Below are positions 1 through 6,259 of a stretch of 7,747 bases of DNA, in pieces (within the stretch, counting starts at the first letter, position 1; each line of letters begins with the position of its first letter). Below the pieces are notes generated by a model. That model was not told the origin of the DNA, did no database searches, and worked only from the letters and a program-made list of their open reading frames with translations. This stretch comes from DASWIV01 sp036397475 (GTDB taxonomy: Bacteria; JAJVIF01; JAPKYR01): NCBI GenBank assembly GCA_036397475.1, contig DASWIV010000125.1:1-7747 (forward strand), given 5' to 3'. The translations under genes were made by a program, and so were the position numbers.

Positions 1-444
1 CCGAGTGAAAACGATGACACGCTTGTTCGGGGCGTTTCCAATTCCCCGAATGCGCTGGCGTACTTCGGATACGCTTACTATGCTGAAAACACCGATAAGC
101 TGAAGATCGTACCTATCGAAGATGGCGACGACTCCAATGGAGCAGGTCCGATTACTCCATCGACTGAGTCAATTGAAACCGGGCTGTATCAGCCTCTTTC
201 AAGGCCGATCTTCATATACGTAAATGTCAGTGATGCTGACTCACGTCCCGAGGTCGAGGCATTCGTTCAATTTTATCTCGACCAGGCACCGGTACTTGTT
301 CCGGAGGTTGGTTATATAGCACTTCCTCCCCTCGTGTACGATATGTGCCGGGACAGGTTTGATAACCGCATTTTAGGATCGGTATTCGGCGGCGGCGCTC
401 AGGTCGGGGTCACAGTGGAAGAGTTGCTGGCGTCGGAAAGATAA
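1..444 (+). CDS. pstS: Phosphate ABC transporter, periplasmic phosphate-binding protein PstS (3' end only)
   Basis: Frame 1 is open from the first base to a TAA at 442-444, giving the last 147 residues of a longer protein; the start lies outside the window. The visible part has features typical of the C-terminal lobe of PstS: an early block reading SNSPNALAYFGYAYY, then a stretch reading RPIFIYVN, a segment AFVQFYLDQ, and the closing VGYIALPP. PstS captures inorganic phosphate outside the inner membrane and delivers it to the PstCA channel. Identity is supported by the genes that follow directly (pstC, pstA, pstB, phoU). A 77-base gap with several possible hairpins separates it from pstC; such a gap would fit higher expression of the binding protein than of the membrane parts. 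The N-terminal signal sequence and upstream promoter cannot be seen. Confidence 0.95.
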   Translation, partial: PSENDDTLVRGVSNSPNALAYFGYAYYAENTDKLKIVPIEDGDDSNGAGPITPSTESIETGLYQPLSRPIFIYVNVSDADSRPEVEAFVQFYLDQAPVLVPEVGYIALPPLVYDMCRDRFDNRILGSVFGGGAQVGVTVEELLASER

Positions 445-488
445 TTCGACGATTTTTCCGGGACTTTTCGGAATGAATTGAAATTCCG
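434..488 (+). promoter_or_regulatory. Four alternating complementary segments between pstS and pstC (possible alternative RNA hairpins)
   Basis: Four short segments alternate in complementarity: CGGAAAGAT (434-442), ATTTTTCCG (452-460), CGGAAT (469-474) and ATTCCG (483-488). Segments 1 and 2 can form a 9-pair stem with one G-U pair and a 9-base loop, spanning the pstS stop codon. Segments 3 and 4 can form a 6-pair stem with an 8-base loop. Segments 2 and 3 can instead pair through TTCCG (456-460) and CGGAA (469-473). No uninterrupted T run directly follows any stem, so a simple intrinsic terminator is not obvious. A role in mRNA 3'-end protection, processing or partial attenuation is inference. 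Confidence 0.4.
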
Positions 489-521
489 TGAATCCATGTT
501 TTTAGTTATTTTCAGAGGAAC

Positions 522-1487
522 ATGACATTGCAGACGAGAAACATTTCCGGGGAAACAGAACCTGACCCGTCTAAGCCGACTGCCGGCGGGCGAAAATTTC
601 ACCACAAGGCAGGTTCATTCGCCGAACACATTATTGTATGGTTCATGTTCGCCTGCTCCATCCTGAGCATCTTCATCACTGTTGGCATTGTAGGGGTGCT
701 GATTTTTGAAACGATCAGCTTTTTCAGGGAAGTAACATTCGCCCAATTTTTTCTCGACACCAGGTGGACACCCTTATTTTCAAGTAAACATTTCGGTATC
801 TGGCCACTTATCGCAGGAACGTTGCTGACAACTTCCATCGCGATAGCGGTAGCGCTTCCATTCGGATTATTGTCCGCGATCTACCTGAGCGAATTCGCGG
901 CGTCGAATGTAAGGCGGGCAGTAAAGCCATTACTGGAAATCCTGGCAGGGATTCCAACAATTGTATATGGATATTTCGCCCTGATTCTGGTCACCCCATT
1001 CCTCCAGAAAATTATTCCCGATCTCAGCGGATTTAACGCATTGAGTGCGGGATTAGTTATGGGTGTCATGATTATCCCGATGATCTCGTCTTTGAGTGAG
1101 GACGCGATATACGCTGTACCTGAATCGCTGAAGGAGGGAGCGTACGCGCTCGGTTCACATAAACTACCGTCAATTTTCCAGGTTGTGCTTCCAACCGCGA
1201 GATCAGGAATAGCGGCAGCAACTACACTGGCAATCTCCAGGGCTATCGGTGAAACGATGATAGTAACAATCGCGGCAGGACAGCAAGCCAAGCTGACATT
1301 CGATCCACGCGTACCTATCGAAACAATGACCGCGTATATCGTCCAGATCAGCCTTGGTGAGACGCCTGCCGGGACACTCGAATTCAAGACTATTTTTGTA
1401 GTGGGATTTTCGCTCTTCTGCATGACACTGATCATGAATATTCTGGGCCAAAAGCTCGCGAAAAGGCATATCGGTACAACTGAATGA
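522..1487 (+). CDS. pstC: Phosphate ABC transporter permease PstC
   Basis: This 321-residue protein is one of the two membrane subunits of the high-affinity phosphate importer and forms half of the channel together with PstA. After a polar N-terminus of about 35 residues there is a long hydrophobic segment (about 37-62), followed by further membrane segments near 93-125, 137-160, 172-190, 229-255 and 288-308. The cytoplasmic EAA-type coupling loop that contacts PstB is visible as EGAYALG at 205-211, ending in VVLP at 221-224. The ISRAIGET signature at 238-245 is shared with PstA. Length is normal for the family. The start ATG is preceded by AGAGG (514-518) at a rather short spacing of 3 bases, but the next in-frame Met is residue 42, inside the first membrane segment. 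The stop overlaps the pstA start (ATGA), indicating translational coupling. Confidence 0.96.
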   Translation: MTLQTRNISGETEPDPSKPTAGGRKFHHKAGSFAEHIIVWFMFACSILSIFITVGIVGVLIFETISFFREVTFAQFFLDTRWTPLFSSKHFGIWPLIAGTLLTTSIAIAVALPFGLLSAIYLSEFAASNVRRAVKPLLEILAGIPTIVYGYFALILVTPFLQKIIPDLSGFNALSAGLVMGVMIIPMISSLSEDAIYAVPESLKEGAYALGSHKLPSIFQVVLPTARSGIAAATTLAISRAIGETMIVTIAAGQQAKLTFDPRVPIETMTAYIVQISLGETPAGTLEFKTIFVVGFSLFCMTLIMNILGQKLAKRHIGTTE

Positions 1488-2335
1488 TCAGGATCAACCC
1501 GAAAATATCTGAAAAGCTATTTGTCGCGTTATGTGTGACCGTAATTGCCCTTCCGCTGATTCTTCTGATCGTACTGATCGGCGATGTCGCAATCAAAGCC
1601 AGTGAAAGGATCAGCTGGCATTTTCTGACGAGTTTCCCATCGATGAAAGCGGAAGAAGCGGGGATTTACTCGGCGCTGGTCGGAAGTTTTTATATTATCG
1701 TCCTGACCGGAGCGGTATCGCTGCCGGTTGGGGTGGGAGCTGCCATTTATCTTGAGGAGTATGCAAAGAAAAACCTGCTGACAAATCTCATCGAGATCAA
1801 TATAGCGAACCTGGCCGGAGTGCCGTCGATAATTTACGGACTCCTGGGGCTTGGAATATTTGTCCATATGCTGAATTTAGGCAGAAGTTTACTCGCTGGC
1901 GGACTCACCCTTGCGCTGCTTGTTCTTCCAATTGTGATAATGGCATCGAGGGAAGCATTGAGGACAGTGCCTCCGTCGCTAAGGGAAGCAAGCCTTGCGT
2001 TGGGAGCGACAAGGTGGGAGACAATACGGCAGGTTGTACTGCCAATGGCAATCCCAGGAATACTGACCGGCTCGATTTTATCCATTTCCAGGGCTATCGG
2101 CGAGACAGCCCCACTGATTCCGGTTGGGGCGGTTGCGTACATGGCGTTTCTTCCCGACAGCCTGAGGGATCCGTTCACGGTTCTGCCGATACAAATTTTC
2201 AACTGGGTGTCGCGTCCGCAGGAAGAATTCACGCTGAATGCCGCGGCGGGTATCGCGGTTCTGCTTGTAGTTCTGCTTACAATAAACGCCGGGGCGATAG
2301 TTTTAAGGGACAGGTATCAAAAACGAACAAGGTAG
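1484..2335 (+). CDS. pstA: Phosphate ABC transporter permease PstA
   Basis: This is a 283-residue inner-membrane permease, the partner of PstC. Hydrophobic segments lie near residues 11-33, 62-90, 105-130, 136-153, 189-221 and 252-274. The EAA loop reads REASLALGATRWE at 167-179 and continues to VVLP at 184-187. ISRAIGETAP at 201-210 is a typical PstA/PstC signature. The protein begins directly at a short positively charged N-terminus without the longer polar extension of PstC. Its ATG lies within the last codons of pstC (ATGA, 1484-1487), so ribosomes probably reinitiate there; no strong separate Shine-Dalgarno is evident. The stop is 4 bases before pstB. Length and motifs are ordinary for the family. 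Confidence 0.96.
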   Translation: MIRINPKISEKLFVALCVTVIALPLILLIVLIGDVAIKASERISWHFLTSFPSMKAEEAGIYSALVGSFYIIVLTGAVSLPVGVGAAIYLEEYAKKNLLTNLIEINIANLAGVPSIIYGLLGLGIFVHMLNLGRSLLAGGLTLALLVLPIVIMASREALRTVPPSLREASLALGATRWETIRQVVLPMAIPGILTGSILSISRAIGETAPLIPVGAVAYMAFLPDSLRDPFTVLPIQIFNWVSRPQEEFTLNAAAGIAVLLVVLLTINAGAIVLRDRYQKRTR

Positions 2336-2339
2336 ATCA

Positions 2340-3179
2340 ATGGTATTAATGTCCGAGTTGCCTAAAATAGAAATCAAGACGGGACCAGGCGGCGGAAGAA
2401 TGGCTGGCGGAGCCGCGGCTAAGCGCATGAAATTCAGTATAGACGACCTTCATGCATGGTATGGCTCTCATGAAGTACTGAGAGATATCACTCTTGATAT
2501 AGGGGAGAAAAAGGTTACCGCTGTAATCGGGCCATCGGGATGCGGTAAGTCGACATTTATCCGCACACTGAACAGGATGCACGAAACGATTCGTGGAGCT
2601 GGACAATCGGGTAAAGTACTTCTTGATGGTGAAAATATATTCGATAAAAGTGTCGATCCTGTACTCTTGAGACGGCGTGTCGGGATGGTATTCCAGAAAC
2701 CGAACCCGTTCCCCGCGATGAGCATCAGAGATAATGTTGTGGCCGGCCTGCGGTTGACAGGTTTACTGAAAAATTTCCAGGCAGACACTATCGCGGAAAA
2801 AGCCCTGAAGCAGGCTGCCTTGTGGAATGAAGTCAAGGATCATATGAACAAGCCCGGGGGGAGCCTGTCGGGGGGACAGCAGCAGAGGCTGTGCATAGCC
2901 AGATCGCTGGCTGTAAATCCGGAGGTACTCCTGATGGATGAGCCCTGCTCGGCGCTTGATCCAATTGCGACGGCAAAAATCGAGGAGCTTATCAGGCAGT
3001 TAAGGGAAGAATACACGATAATAATTGTTACACATAATATGCAGCAGGCGGCAAGAGTTTCGGACAAGACCGCATTTTTCCTTACCGGCGACCTGGTGGA
3101 GTATGATATAACCGAAAAATTGTTCACGAAGCCGTCGGATAAAAGAACGGAAGACTATATTACAGGCAAATTTGGATAA
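2340..3179 (+). CDS. pstB: Phosphate import ATP-binding protein PstB
   Basis: This 279-residue ABC ATPase powers phosphate import by PstCA from the cytoplasmic side. All nucleotide-binding elements are intact: Walker A GPSGCGKS (64-71), Q-loop Gln119 in VFQKPNPFP, signature LSGGQQQR (176-183), Walker B VLLMDEP (196-202) and switch His232 in THNMQQA. The QKPNPFP and NMQQAARVSD strings are characteristic of PstB among ABC ATPases. The start at 2340 is chosen because AAGG (2329-2332) sits 7 bases upstream; ATG 2349 is an alternative. This gives about 29 residues before the conserved core (beginning MKFSIDDLHAWYG), including the glycine-rich stretch GPGGGRMAGGAAA. A start at Met30 (2427) would match a minimal PstB but has no clear ribosome binding site. 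It is co-transcribed with pstA upstream and phoU downstream. Confidence 0.97.
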   Translation: MVLMSELPKIEIKTGPGGGRMAGGAAAKRMKFSIDDLHAWYGSHEVLRDITLDIGEKKVTAVIGPSGCGKSTFIRTLNRMHETIRGAGQSGKVLLDGENIFDKSVDPVLLRRRVGMVFQKPNPFPAMSIRDNVVAGLRLTGLLKNFQADTIAEKALKQAALWNEVKDHMNKPGGSLSGGQQQRLCIARSLAVNPEVLLMDEPCSALDPIATAKIEELIRQLREEYTIIIVTHNMQQAARVSDKTAFFLTGDLVEYDITEKLFTKPSDKRTEDYITGKFG

Positions 3180-3205
3180 TTAAAAAATAATTCTGGAAGG
3201 CAAAA

Positions 3206-3922
3206 ATGAGCAACAGCGGTGAAATGGCGAAAGATCTGAAGCATACTCACAGTGAATACGAGAGCGAAATCAAGTACCTTACCGAACGGCTTCTCCTGAT
3301 GACCGGAAGGGTCGAGCAAATGATCGCTGACAGCATCAAGTCGCTTCTTGACAGGGATAAAAATCTCGCGAAGAAGGTTATCGACGCCGACCGAAAGGTG
3401 GATGTCGATGAAATTGAAATCGACGAACATTGCATAATCATGCTCGCGAAACGCCAGCCGATGGCATCAGACCTTCGATACATCTGTCTGGCAATGAAAG
3501 TGGTAACGTCGCTTGAACGAGTCGCCGACCTGGCAACCAATATCTGCGAGAGGTCACTTGAGCTTTCCGACCTTCCGCAACTGAAACCCTATGATGACAT
3601 TCCCCGTATGGGGCGACTGGTTGAGGAAATGCTCGGGGAAGTAATATCGGCAATGATGGAGAGGGATGCGGAAAAGGCGGTAAAAGTTATTGAGGTCGAC
3701 GACCAGATCGACGAGTTGTACCACCAGACCATGCGAGAATTATTCGCATTAATGAGAAACGATGAAAACGTGATCGATCAGGGCATAAGGATCCAGAATG
3801 TCGCGAAATATGTCGAGCGCATGGGCGACAATGTGACCAACATCGCCGAGCATGTAGTGTACATGGTCAAGGGAAAAGATATCAGGCACCAGGTTGACGA
3901 GGAAATTAAACTCCCGGATTAA
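3206..3922 (+). CDS. phoU: Phosphate signalling and transport accessory protein PhoU
   Basis: This is a 238-residue, almost fully helical cytoplasmic protein with two repeated PhoU domains of about 100 residues. PhoU damps phosphate uptake and, in many bacteria, links Pst to the PhoR/PhoB system. Both metal-binding motifs are intact: Glu104-Arg-Val-Ala-Asp108 with Asn112 and Glu115 in the first domain, and Glu204-Arg-Met-Gly-Asp208 with Asn212 and Glu215 in the second. LKPYDDIPRM (127-136) lies between the domains. The ATG at 3206 has GGAAGG (3195-3200) 5 bases upstream, and the gene starts 26 bases after pstB, the usual position for phoU in a pst operon. A terminator-like hairpin follows the stop. 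The family assignment is firm; the exact signalling partner is not visible here. Confidence 0.95.
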   Translation: MSNSGEMAKDLKHTHSEYESEIKYLTERLLLMTGRVEQMIADSIKSLLDRDKNLAKKVIDADRKVDVDEIEIDEHCIIMLAKRQPMASDLRYICLAMKVVTSLERVADLATNICERSLELSDLPQLKPYDDIPRMGRLVEEMLGEVISAMMERDAEKAVKVIEVDDQIDELYHQTMRELFALMRNDENVIDQGIRIQNVAKYVERMGDNVTNIAEHVVYMVKGKDIRHQVDEEIKLPD

Positions 3923-3942
3923 TTACTTCTCAAGCCCGTCCC

Positions 3943-3974
3943 GCCGGGGATAAATGTCCGGCAATTTTATTAAT
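3943..3974 (+). terminator. Probable intrinsic terminator or attenuator after phoU
   Basis: GCCGGG (3943-3948) can pair with TCCGGC (3957-3962), five Watson-Crick pairs plus one G-U, around an 8-base loop. The stem is followed by AATTTTATTAAT, which is T-rich but interrupted. This is a weaker structure than the one after the second phoU gene and may give only partial termination, letting some transcripts continue into the downstream paralogue. Confidence 0.45.
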
Positions 3975-4016
3975 CCAGGCTAAATTTCAATCTTTGAATC
4001 AATTTTTCCCATACGA

Positions 4017-4045
4017 TTTTCAGATACGGGTGGTAAAATTATATG
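4017..4045 (+). promoter_or_regulatory. Weak candidate promoter for the second phoU-like gene
   Basis: TTTTCA (4017-4022) and TATATG (4040-4045) are separated by 17 bases, each matching 4 of 6 positions of the sigma70 consensus. Transcription would start near 4052, some 20 bases ahead of the ATG at 4072. The match is modest in AT-rich DNA. Its main support is the context: a terminator-like hairpin and a 149-base gap precede the gene. Confidence 0.25.
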
Positions 4046-4058
4046 TAGCATTCACAAG

Positions 4059-4066
4059 AAGGAGGG
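4059..4066 (+). promoter_or_regulatory. Strong ribosome binding site fixing the start of the second phoU-like gene
   Basis: AAGGAGGG lies 5 bases before the ATG at 4072. It decides the start against the in-frame upstream TTG at 3994, which has no comparable site and would add 26 residues unlike any PhoU. Confidence 0.85.
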
Positions 4067-4071
4067 CACTT

Positions 4072-4737
4072 ATGGACCAACACGTTCATAATGGTCGGAG
4101 TTCCCAACCACAGTTCGAAATTCTCCAGAGGAAAATCGTGGATATGAGTGAGAAAGTGGAGTCCATGATTTTCAACTCTGTCCAGTCGCTTGTCGACCGC
4201 GACAAGAAGCTCGCGCACCAGACAGTTTCGATTGACAGGGACGTGAACCGTGCTGAAGACGAAATCAGGGAGTATGTACTGGAATTCATCTCAACAAACG
4301 ATGTTCCGTACAACGATCTGAGATTTCTGATGAGCACACTCAAGCTGGCAAGCCACCTGGAGAGAATAGGCAACTACGCGGCGAGTATCAGCGAGAGGGC
4401 GATCGAGCTTGCCTGTATCCCGCCTCTCAAACCGTACATCGACATCCCCCGCATGACAAAATTGTGCATAAGGGAGATGGACGACCTTATCGGCGCGTTC
4501 TTTTCAGGCGACGTCAAGACGGCGACGAAGATCGCCGCGAAGGACGACGAGATCGACGAGCTTTACCATAGGACGTACCGGGAACTGATCGAGATCATGT
4601 CCGCAAAGGGTACATCCGTCGAGCCCGGTGTCAGGATCCTGGCGGTTTCCAAGAACCTGGAACGGATCGGCGACCACCTTGTGTATATCGCTCATCTTGT
4701 TGAGCATGTACACGCGACTCACGCAGTTCCCGGATAA
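4072..4737 (+). CDS. PhoU-like protein with degenerate metal-binding motifs (second phoU paralogue)
   Basis: This 221-residue helical protein aligns with the preceding PhoU without gaps from residue 18 onward (offset of 7), at roughly one third identity by eye. Shared blocks include VDRDK (41-45), LKPYIDIPRM (119-128) and DDEIDELYHRT (158-168). It therefore has the two-domain PhoU fold and probably arose by duplication or as an old paralogue. Several motif positions are changed. In the first domain, Glu97-Arg-Ile-Gly is followed by Asn101 where PhoU has Asp, and Ser105 replaces Asn. In the second, Glu197 and Asp201 are kept, but Tyr205 replaces Asn and His208 replaces Glu. The gene has its own strong ribosome binding site and is followed by a strong terminator. 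It may act as a partner or modulator of PhoU, or in another phosphate-linked process; the sequence does not tell which. Confidence 0.88.
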   Translation: MDQHVHNGRSSQPQFEILQRKIVDMSEKVESMIFNSVQSLVDRDKKLAHQTVSIDRDVNRAEDEIREYVLEFISTNDVPYNDLRFLMSTLKLASHLERIGNYAASISERAIELACIPPLKPYIDIPRMTKLCIREMDDLIGAFFSGDVKTATKIAAKDDEIDELYHRTYRELIEIMSAKGTSVEPGVRILAVSKNLERIGDHLVYIAHLVEHVHATHAVPG

Positions 4738-4767
4738 TAGAGTGAAGAGGCTGTTGCGAGTTTGATG

Positions 4768-4796
4768 AGCCGGGACTTTCCCGGCTATTTTTTATT
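4768..4796 (+). terminator. Strong intrinsic terminator closing the pst-phoU cluster
   Basis: AGCCGGGA (4768-4775) and TCCCGGCT (4779-4786) form a perfect 8-pair stem around a CTT loop. A T-rich tract, ATTTTTTATT (4787-4796), follows immediately. It lies 31 bases after the stop of the second phoU-like gene and separates the phosphate genes from the metalloprotease gene. Confidence 0.9.
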
Positions 4797-4864
4797 CCGG
4801 TATAAAACCGTGAAAAATCAGCTATGTTATATTAGGAAACCTGAAATCCGGTTAATCAATTTTA

Positions 4865-5656
4865 ATGAGTAAAGATACTAATGATAAGTGGAAATTAGAG
4901 AACTGGGACCTGGAGTCGGTTGACGGTTCCGAAAATCAGCATGCGGCTGAGCCGGATGCCTTTGAAGAATACGACGAAGATCCACTGCTGGACGCCATTG
5001 AAAATCTCGATGACGACGAGCTTGATAACGCGCCGCGATATGAGTGGGCGGGCATACTCGGGCGGTTTGTAGCACTTCTGGCTTTGATCGCATTTCTGGG
5101 GGTGTTTTTAGTCCCTTCGGTCGTGAGCTTTGTCCAGGCGACATTAATAGTGCCATCGTCGCCGGATTATATAGACCTTGTTACACCGGGAACTCTCGGG
5201 GCAAGATTTGCCAGGGGGGATATTAAATACACTATAGTTTTCCCGGATAATTTTCCGGATTCTCAGAAGAATTTTTACCTGGAACCGGTTTATAACGCGA
5301 TGGCAGAATGGGAGAACGCACTGGATTCAATTGTCGATTTCGTCCCGGCCGGACCGGGCGAGATCGATGATCTGTTAATAACATTCGTGTTCGACCTTGA
5401 TACCGCAGGTGTAGCGAGCATGAGACCTGCAGAGGTATACCGGACACAACTCGCCATAAAGCTGTACACTGACAGCGCGATGCCGGAGAAAGCGTATATT
5501 GGAACGGTCGCGCTTCATGAACTGGGACATACTTTAGGGTTGTGGGGACATAGCGATTATTCGGGGGACGCAATGTACCCTATAGCCGGGAGAATTTTCC
5601 CGTCGAAACGGGACATAAACACGATAAGAAAAATATACGGACTTGGACCACGGTAA
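4865..5656 (+). CDS. Membrane-anchored matrixin-like zinc metalloprotease
   Basis: This 263-residue protein is predicted to be a single-pass membrane peptidase. Residues 1-60 are very acidic (22 Asp/Glu against 4 Lys/Arg). A hydrophobic segment follows at about 66-96, then an extracytoplasmic domain. The domain carries a complete metzincin zinc site, HELGHTLGLWGH at 217-228 in pattern HExxHxxGxxGH: His218, His222 and His228 as ligands and Glu219 as catalytic base. The Met-turn DAMYP has Met237. The closing SKRDINTIRKIYG (247-259) resembles the end of small bacterial matrixins. Met1 is the only ATG before residue 146; no good Shine-Dalgarno precedes it. There is no obvious propeptide cysteine switch, since the mature domain seems to contain no cysteine. 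It follows a strong terminator, so it starts a new transcript, shared with the small gene 6 bases downstream. The substrate is unknown. The zinc-site call is firm; the exact peptidase family is inferred. Confidence 0.85.
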   Translation: MSKDTNDKWKLENWDLESVDGSENQHAAEPDAFEEYDEDPLLDAIENLDDDELDNAPRYEWAGILGRFVALLALIAFLGVFLVPSVVSFVQATLIVPSSPDYIDLVTPGTLGARFARGDIKYTIVFPDNFPDSQKNFYLEPVYNAMAEWENALDSIVDFVPAGPGEIDDLLITFVFDLDTAGVASMRPAEVYRTQLAIKLYTDSAMPEKAYIGTVALHELGHTLGLWGHSDYSGDAMYPIAGRIFPSKRDINTIRKIYGLGPR

Positions 5657-5662
5657 CTGAAA

Positions 5663-6073
5663 ATGAATCGCAGGAAAAAATCATTTAACAAAAACCCGCA
5701 CCGGACTATGGTCGGCCGGAAGACCAGGCATGCTGCGCTGACCAGGCAGCCTGTGGACGCGAAGGCTCCTGAATTAAAGGTCAACGACCAGGTTGTCGGA
5801 AAAGCGCTTGGATTCCTTGGAAAAATTGGGCGGTGGGGAGTCATCGGACTTTTCATGTGGCTGCTGCTCTGCCAGGTCCAGACCGGTATTGTTGCAAGGA
5901 GAAACGCTGACGAGTTGATCGACGAGCGCATGGACCTGGAAAGGCAGCGGGACACGATCCAGGCAGAGGTAGACAGGCTGTCCGATCCGGAGATATACAA
6001 TAATTTATGGAAGTCGATGACGATGAGGCGGGAGTCCGGTGAGCGATATATCAAGTTCGAGGAATCGAACTAA
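5663..6073 (+). CDS. Small membrane coiled-coil protein, probable FtsB/DivIC-type septum formation initiator
   Basis: This 136-residue protein has a basic N-terminal tail (13 Lys/Arg against 3 Asp/Glu in residues 1-47), one membrane segment at about 57-75, and a charged helix at about 78-107 with a heptad-like pattern suggesting a coiled coil. It ends with LSDPEIYNNLWKSMTMRRE, GERYIKFEE. This layout, including the Asp-Pro after the coiled coil and the short C-terminal block ending in a Gly-Glu and a beta-like strand, matches the FtsB/DivIC (septum formation initiator) family, small divisome proteins that pair with FtsL-type partners. The N-terminal tail before the membrane segment is longer than in classical FtsB. 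The gene begins 6 bases after the metalloprotease stop with no strong ribosome binding site, pointing to coupled translation. The family call rests on architecture and a short motif, so an unrelated membrane coiled-coil protein remains possible. Confidence 0.6.
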   Translation: MNRRKKSFNKNPHRTMVGRKTRHAALTRQPVDAKAPELKVNDQVVGKALGFLGKIGRWGVIGLFMWLLLCQVQTGIVARRNADELIDERMDLERQRDTIQAEVDRLSDPEIYNNLWKSMTMRRESGERYIKFEESN

Positions 6074-6170
6074 AATGCGGTTTAACGAAGAAAAATGTAC
6101 GGATTTACCGTGTACCTATTGATTAACAAGCGGAAAATTATAGAATAGGAGTGCGGGAATGCGGCAGCCC

Positions 6171-6199
6171 TTGAAATAGGAGGGTTTAGGGATTATATT
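6171..6199 (+). promoter_or_regulatory. Probable sigma70-type promoter for the PKD lipoprotein gene
   Basis: TTGAAA (6171-6176) and TATATT (6194-6199) match the consensus hexamers at 5 of 6 positions each and are separated by an ideal 17 bases. Transcription would start near 6206, leaving a leader of about 54 bases. The -10 element sits inside a short tandem run of the 5-base unit TATAT/ATATT (about 6194-6209), so an alternative -10 register is possible, for example TATAAA at 6216-6221. Confidence 0.5.
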
Positions 6200-6248
6200 A
6201 TATTATATTCAGTCATATAAAATGACGTCCTCAGCCACATGCTTGAAC

Positions 6249-6254
6249 AGGAGG
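6249..6254 (+). promoter_or_regulatory. Consensus ribosome binding site of the lipoprotein gene
   Basis: AGGAGG lies 5 bases before the ATG at 6260 and fixes this start, which is also the one that yields a proper lipoprotein signal peptide. Confidence 0.85.
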
Positions 6255-6259
6255 CTACT

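Larger units (their letters stand above)
6074..6259 (+). other. Intergenic region between the FtsB-like gene and the lipoprotein gene
   Basis: This 186-base stretch contains no convincing gene. It holds a weak hairpin (ACGG at 6099-6102 with CCGT at 6108-6111, extendable by wobble pairs) without a T tract, so transcription end for the upstream pair is not clear. It also holds an extra AGGAGG-like site (6178-6183) with no usable start codon close by, a TATAT/ATATT microrepeat, and the promoter and ribosome binding site listed separately. Confidence 0.6.

Noticed and set aside
881..1435. Long minus-strand open frame (184 codons) opposite pstC
   Set aside because: It lies wholly inside a clear PstC gene, has no domain I recognise, and is a shadow of the coding strand.
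3994..4071. In-frame TTG upstream extension of the second phoU-like gene
   Set aside because: The added 26 residues do not resemble PhoU, the TTG has no ribosome binding site, and AAGGAGGG stands at the right distance before ATG 4072.
4797..4864. Promoter for the metalloprotease gene
   Set aside because: A new promoter is expected after the terminator, and TATATT occurs at 4828-4833, but no acceptable -35 hexamer lies at 16-18 bases, so I do not list a site.
5557..6054. Minus-strand open frame (165 codons) opposite the FtsB-like gene
   Set aside because: It overlaps the ends of two plausible co-directional genes, shows no recognisable motif, and has composition typical of a reverse-complement shadow.
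6099..6111. Possible terminator after the FtsB-like gene
   Set aside because: The stem has only four firm pairs plus wobble pairs, and no T tract follows.
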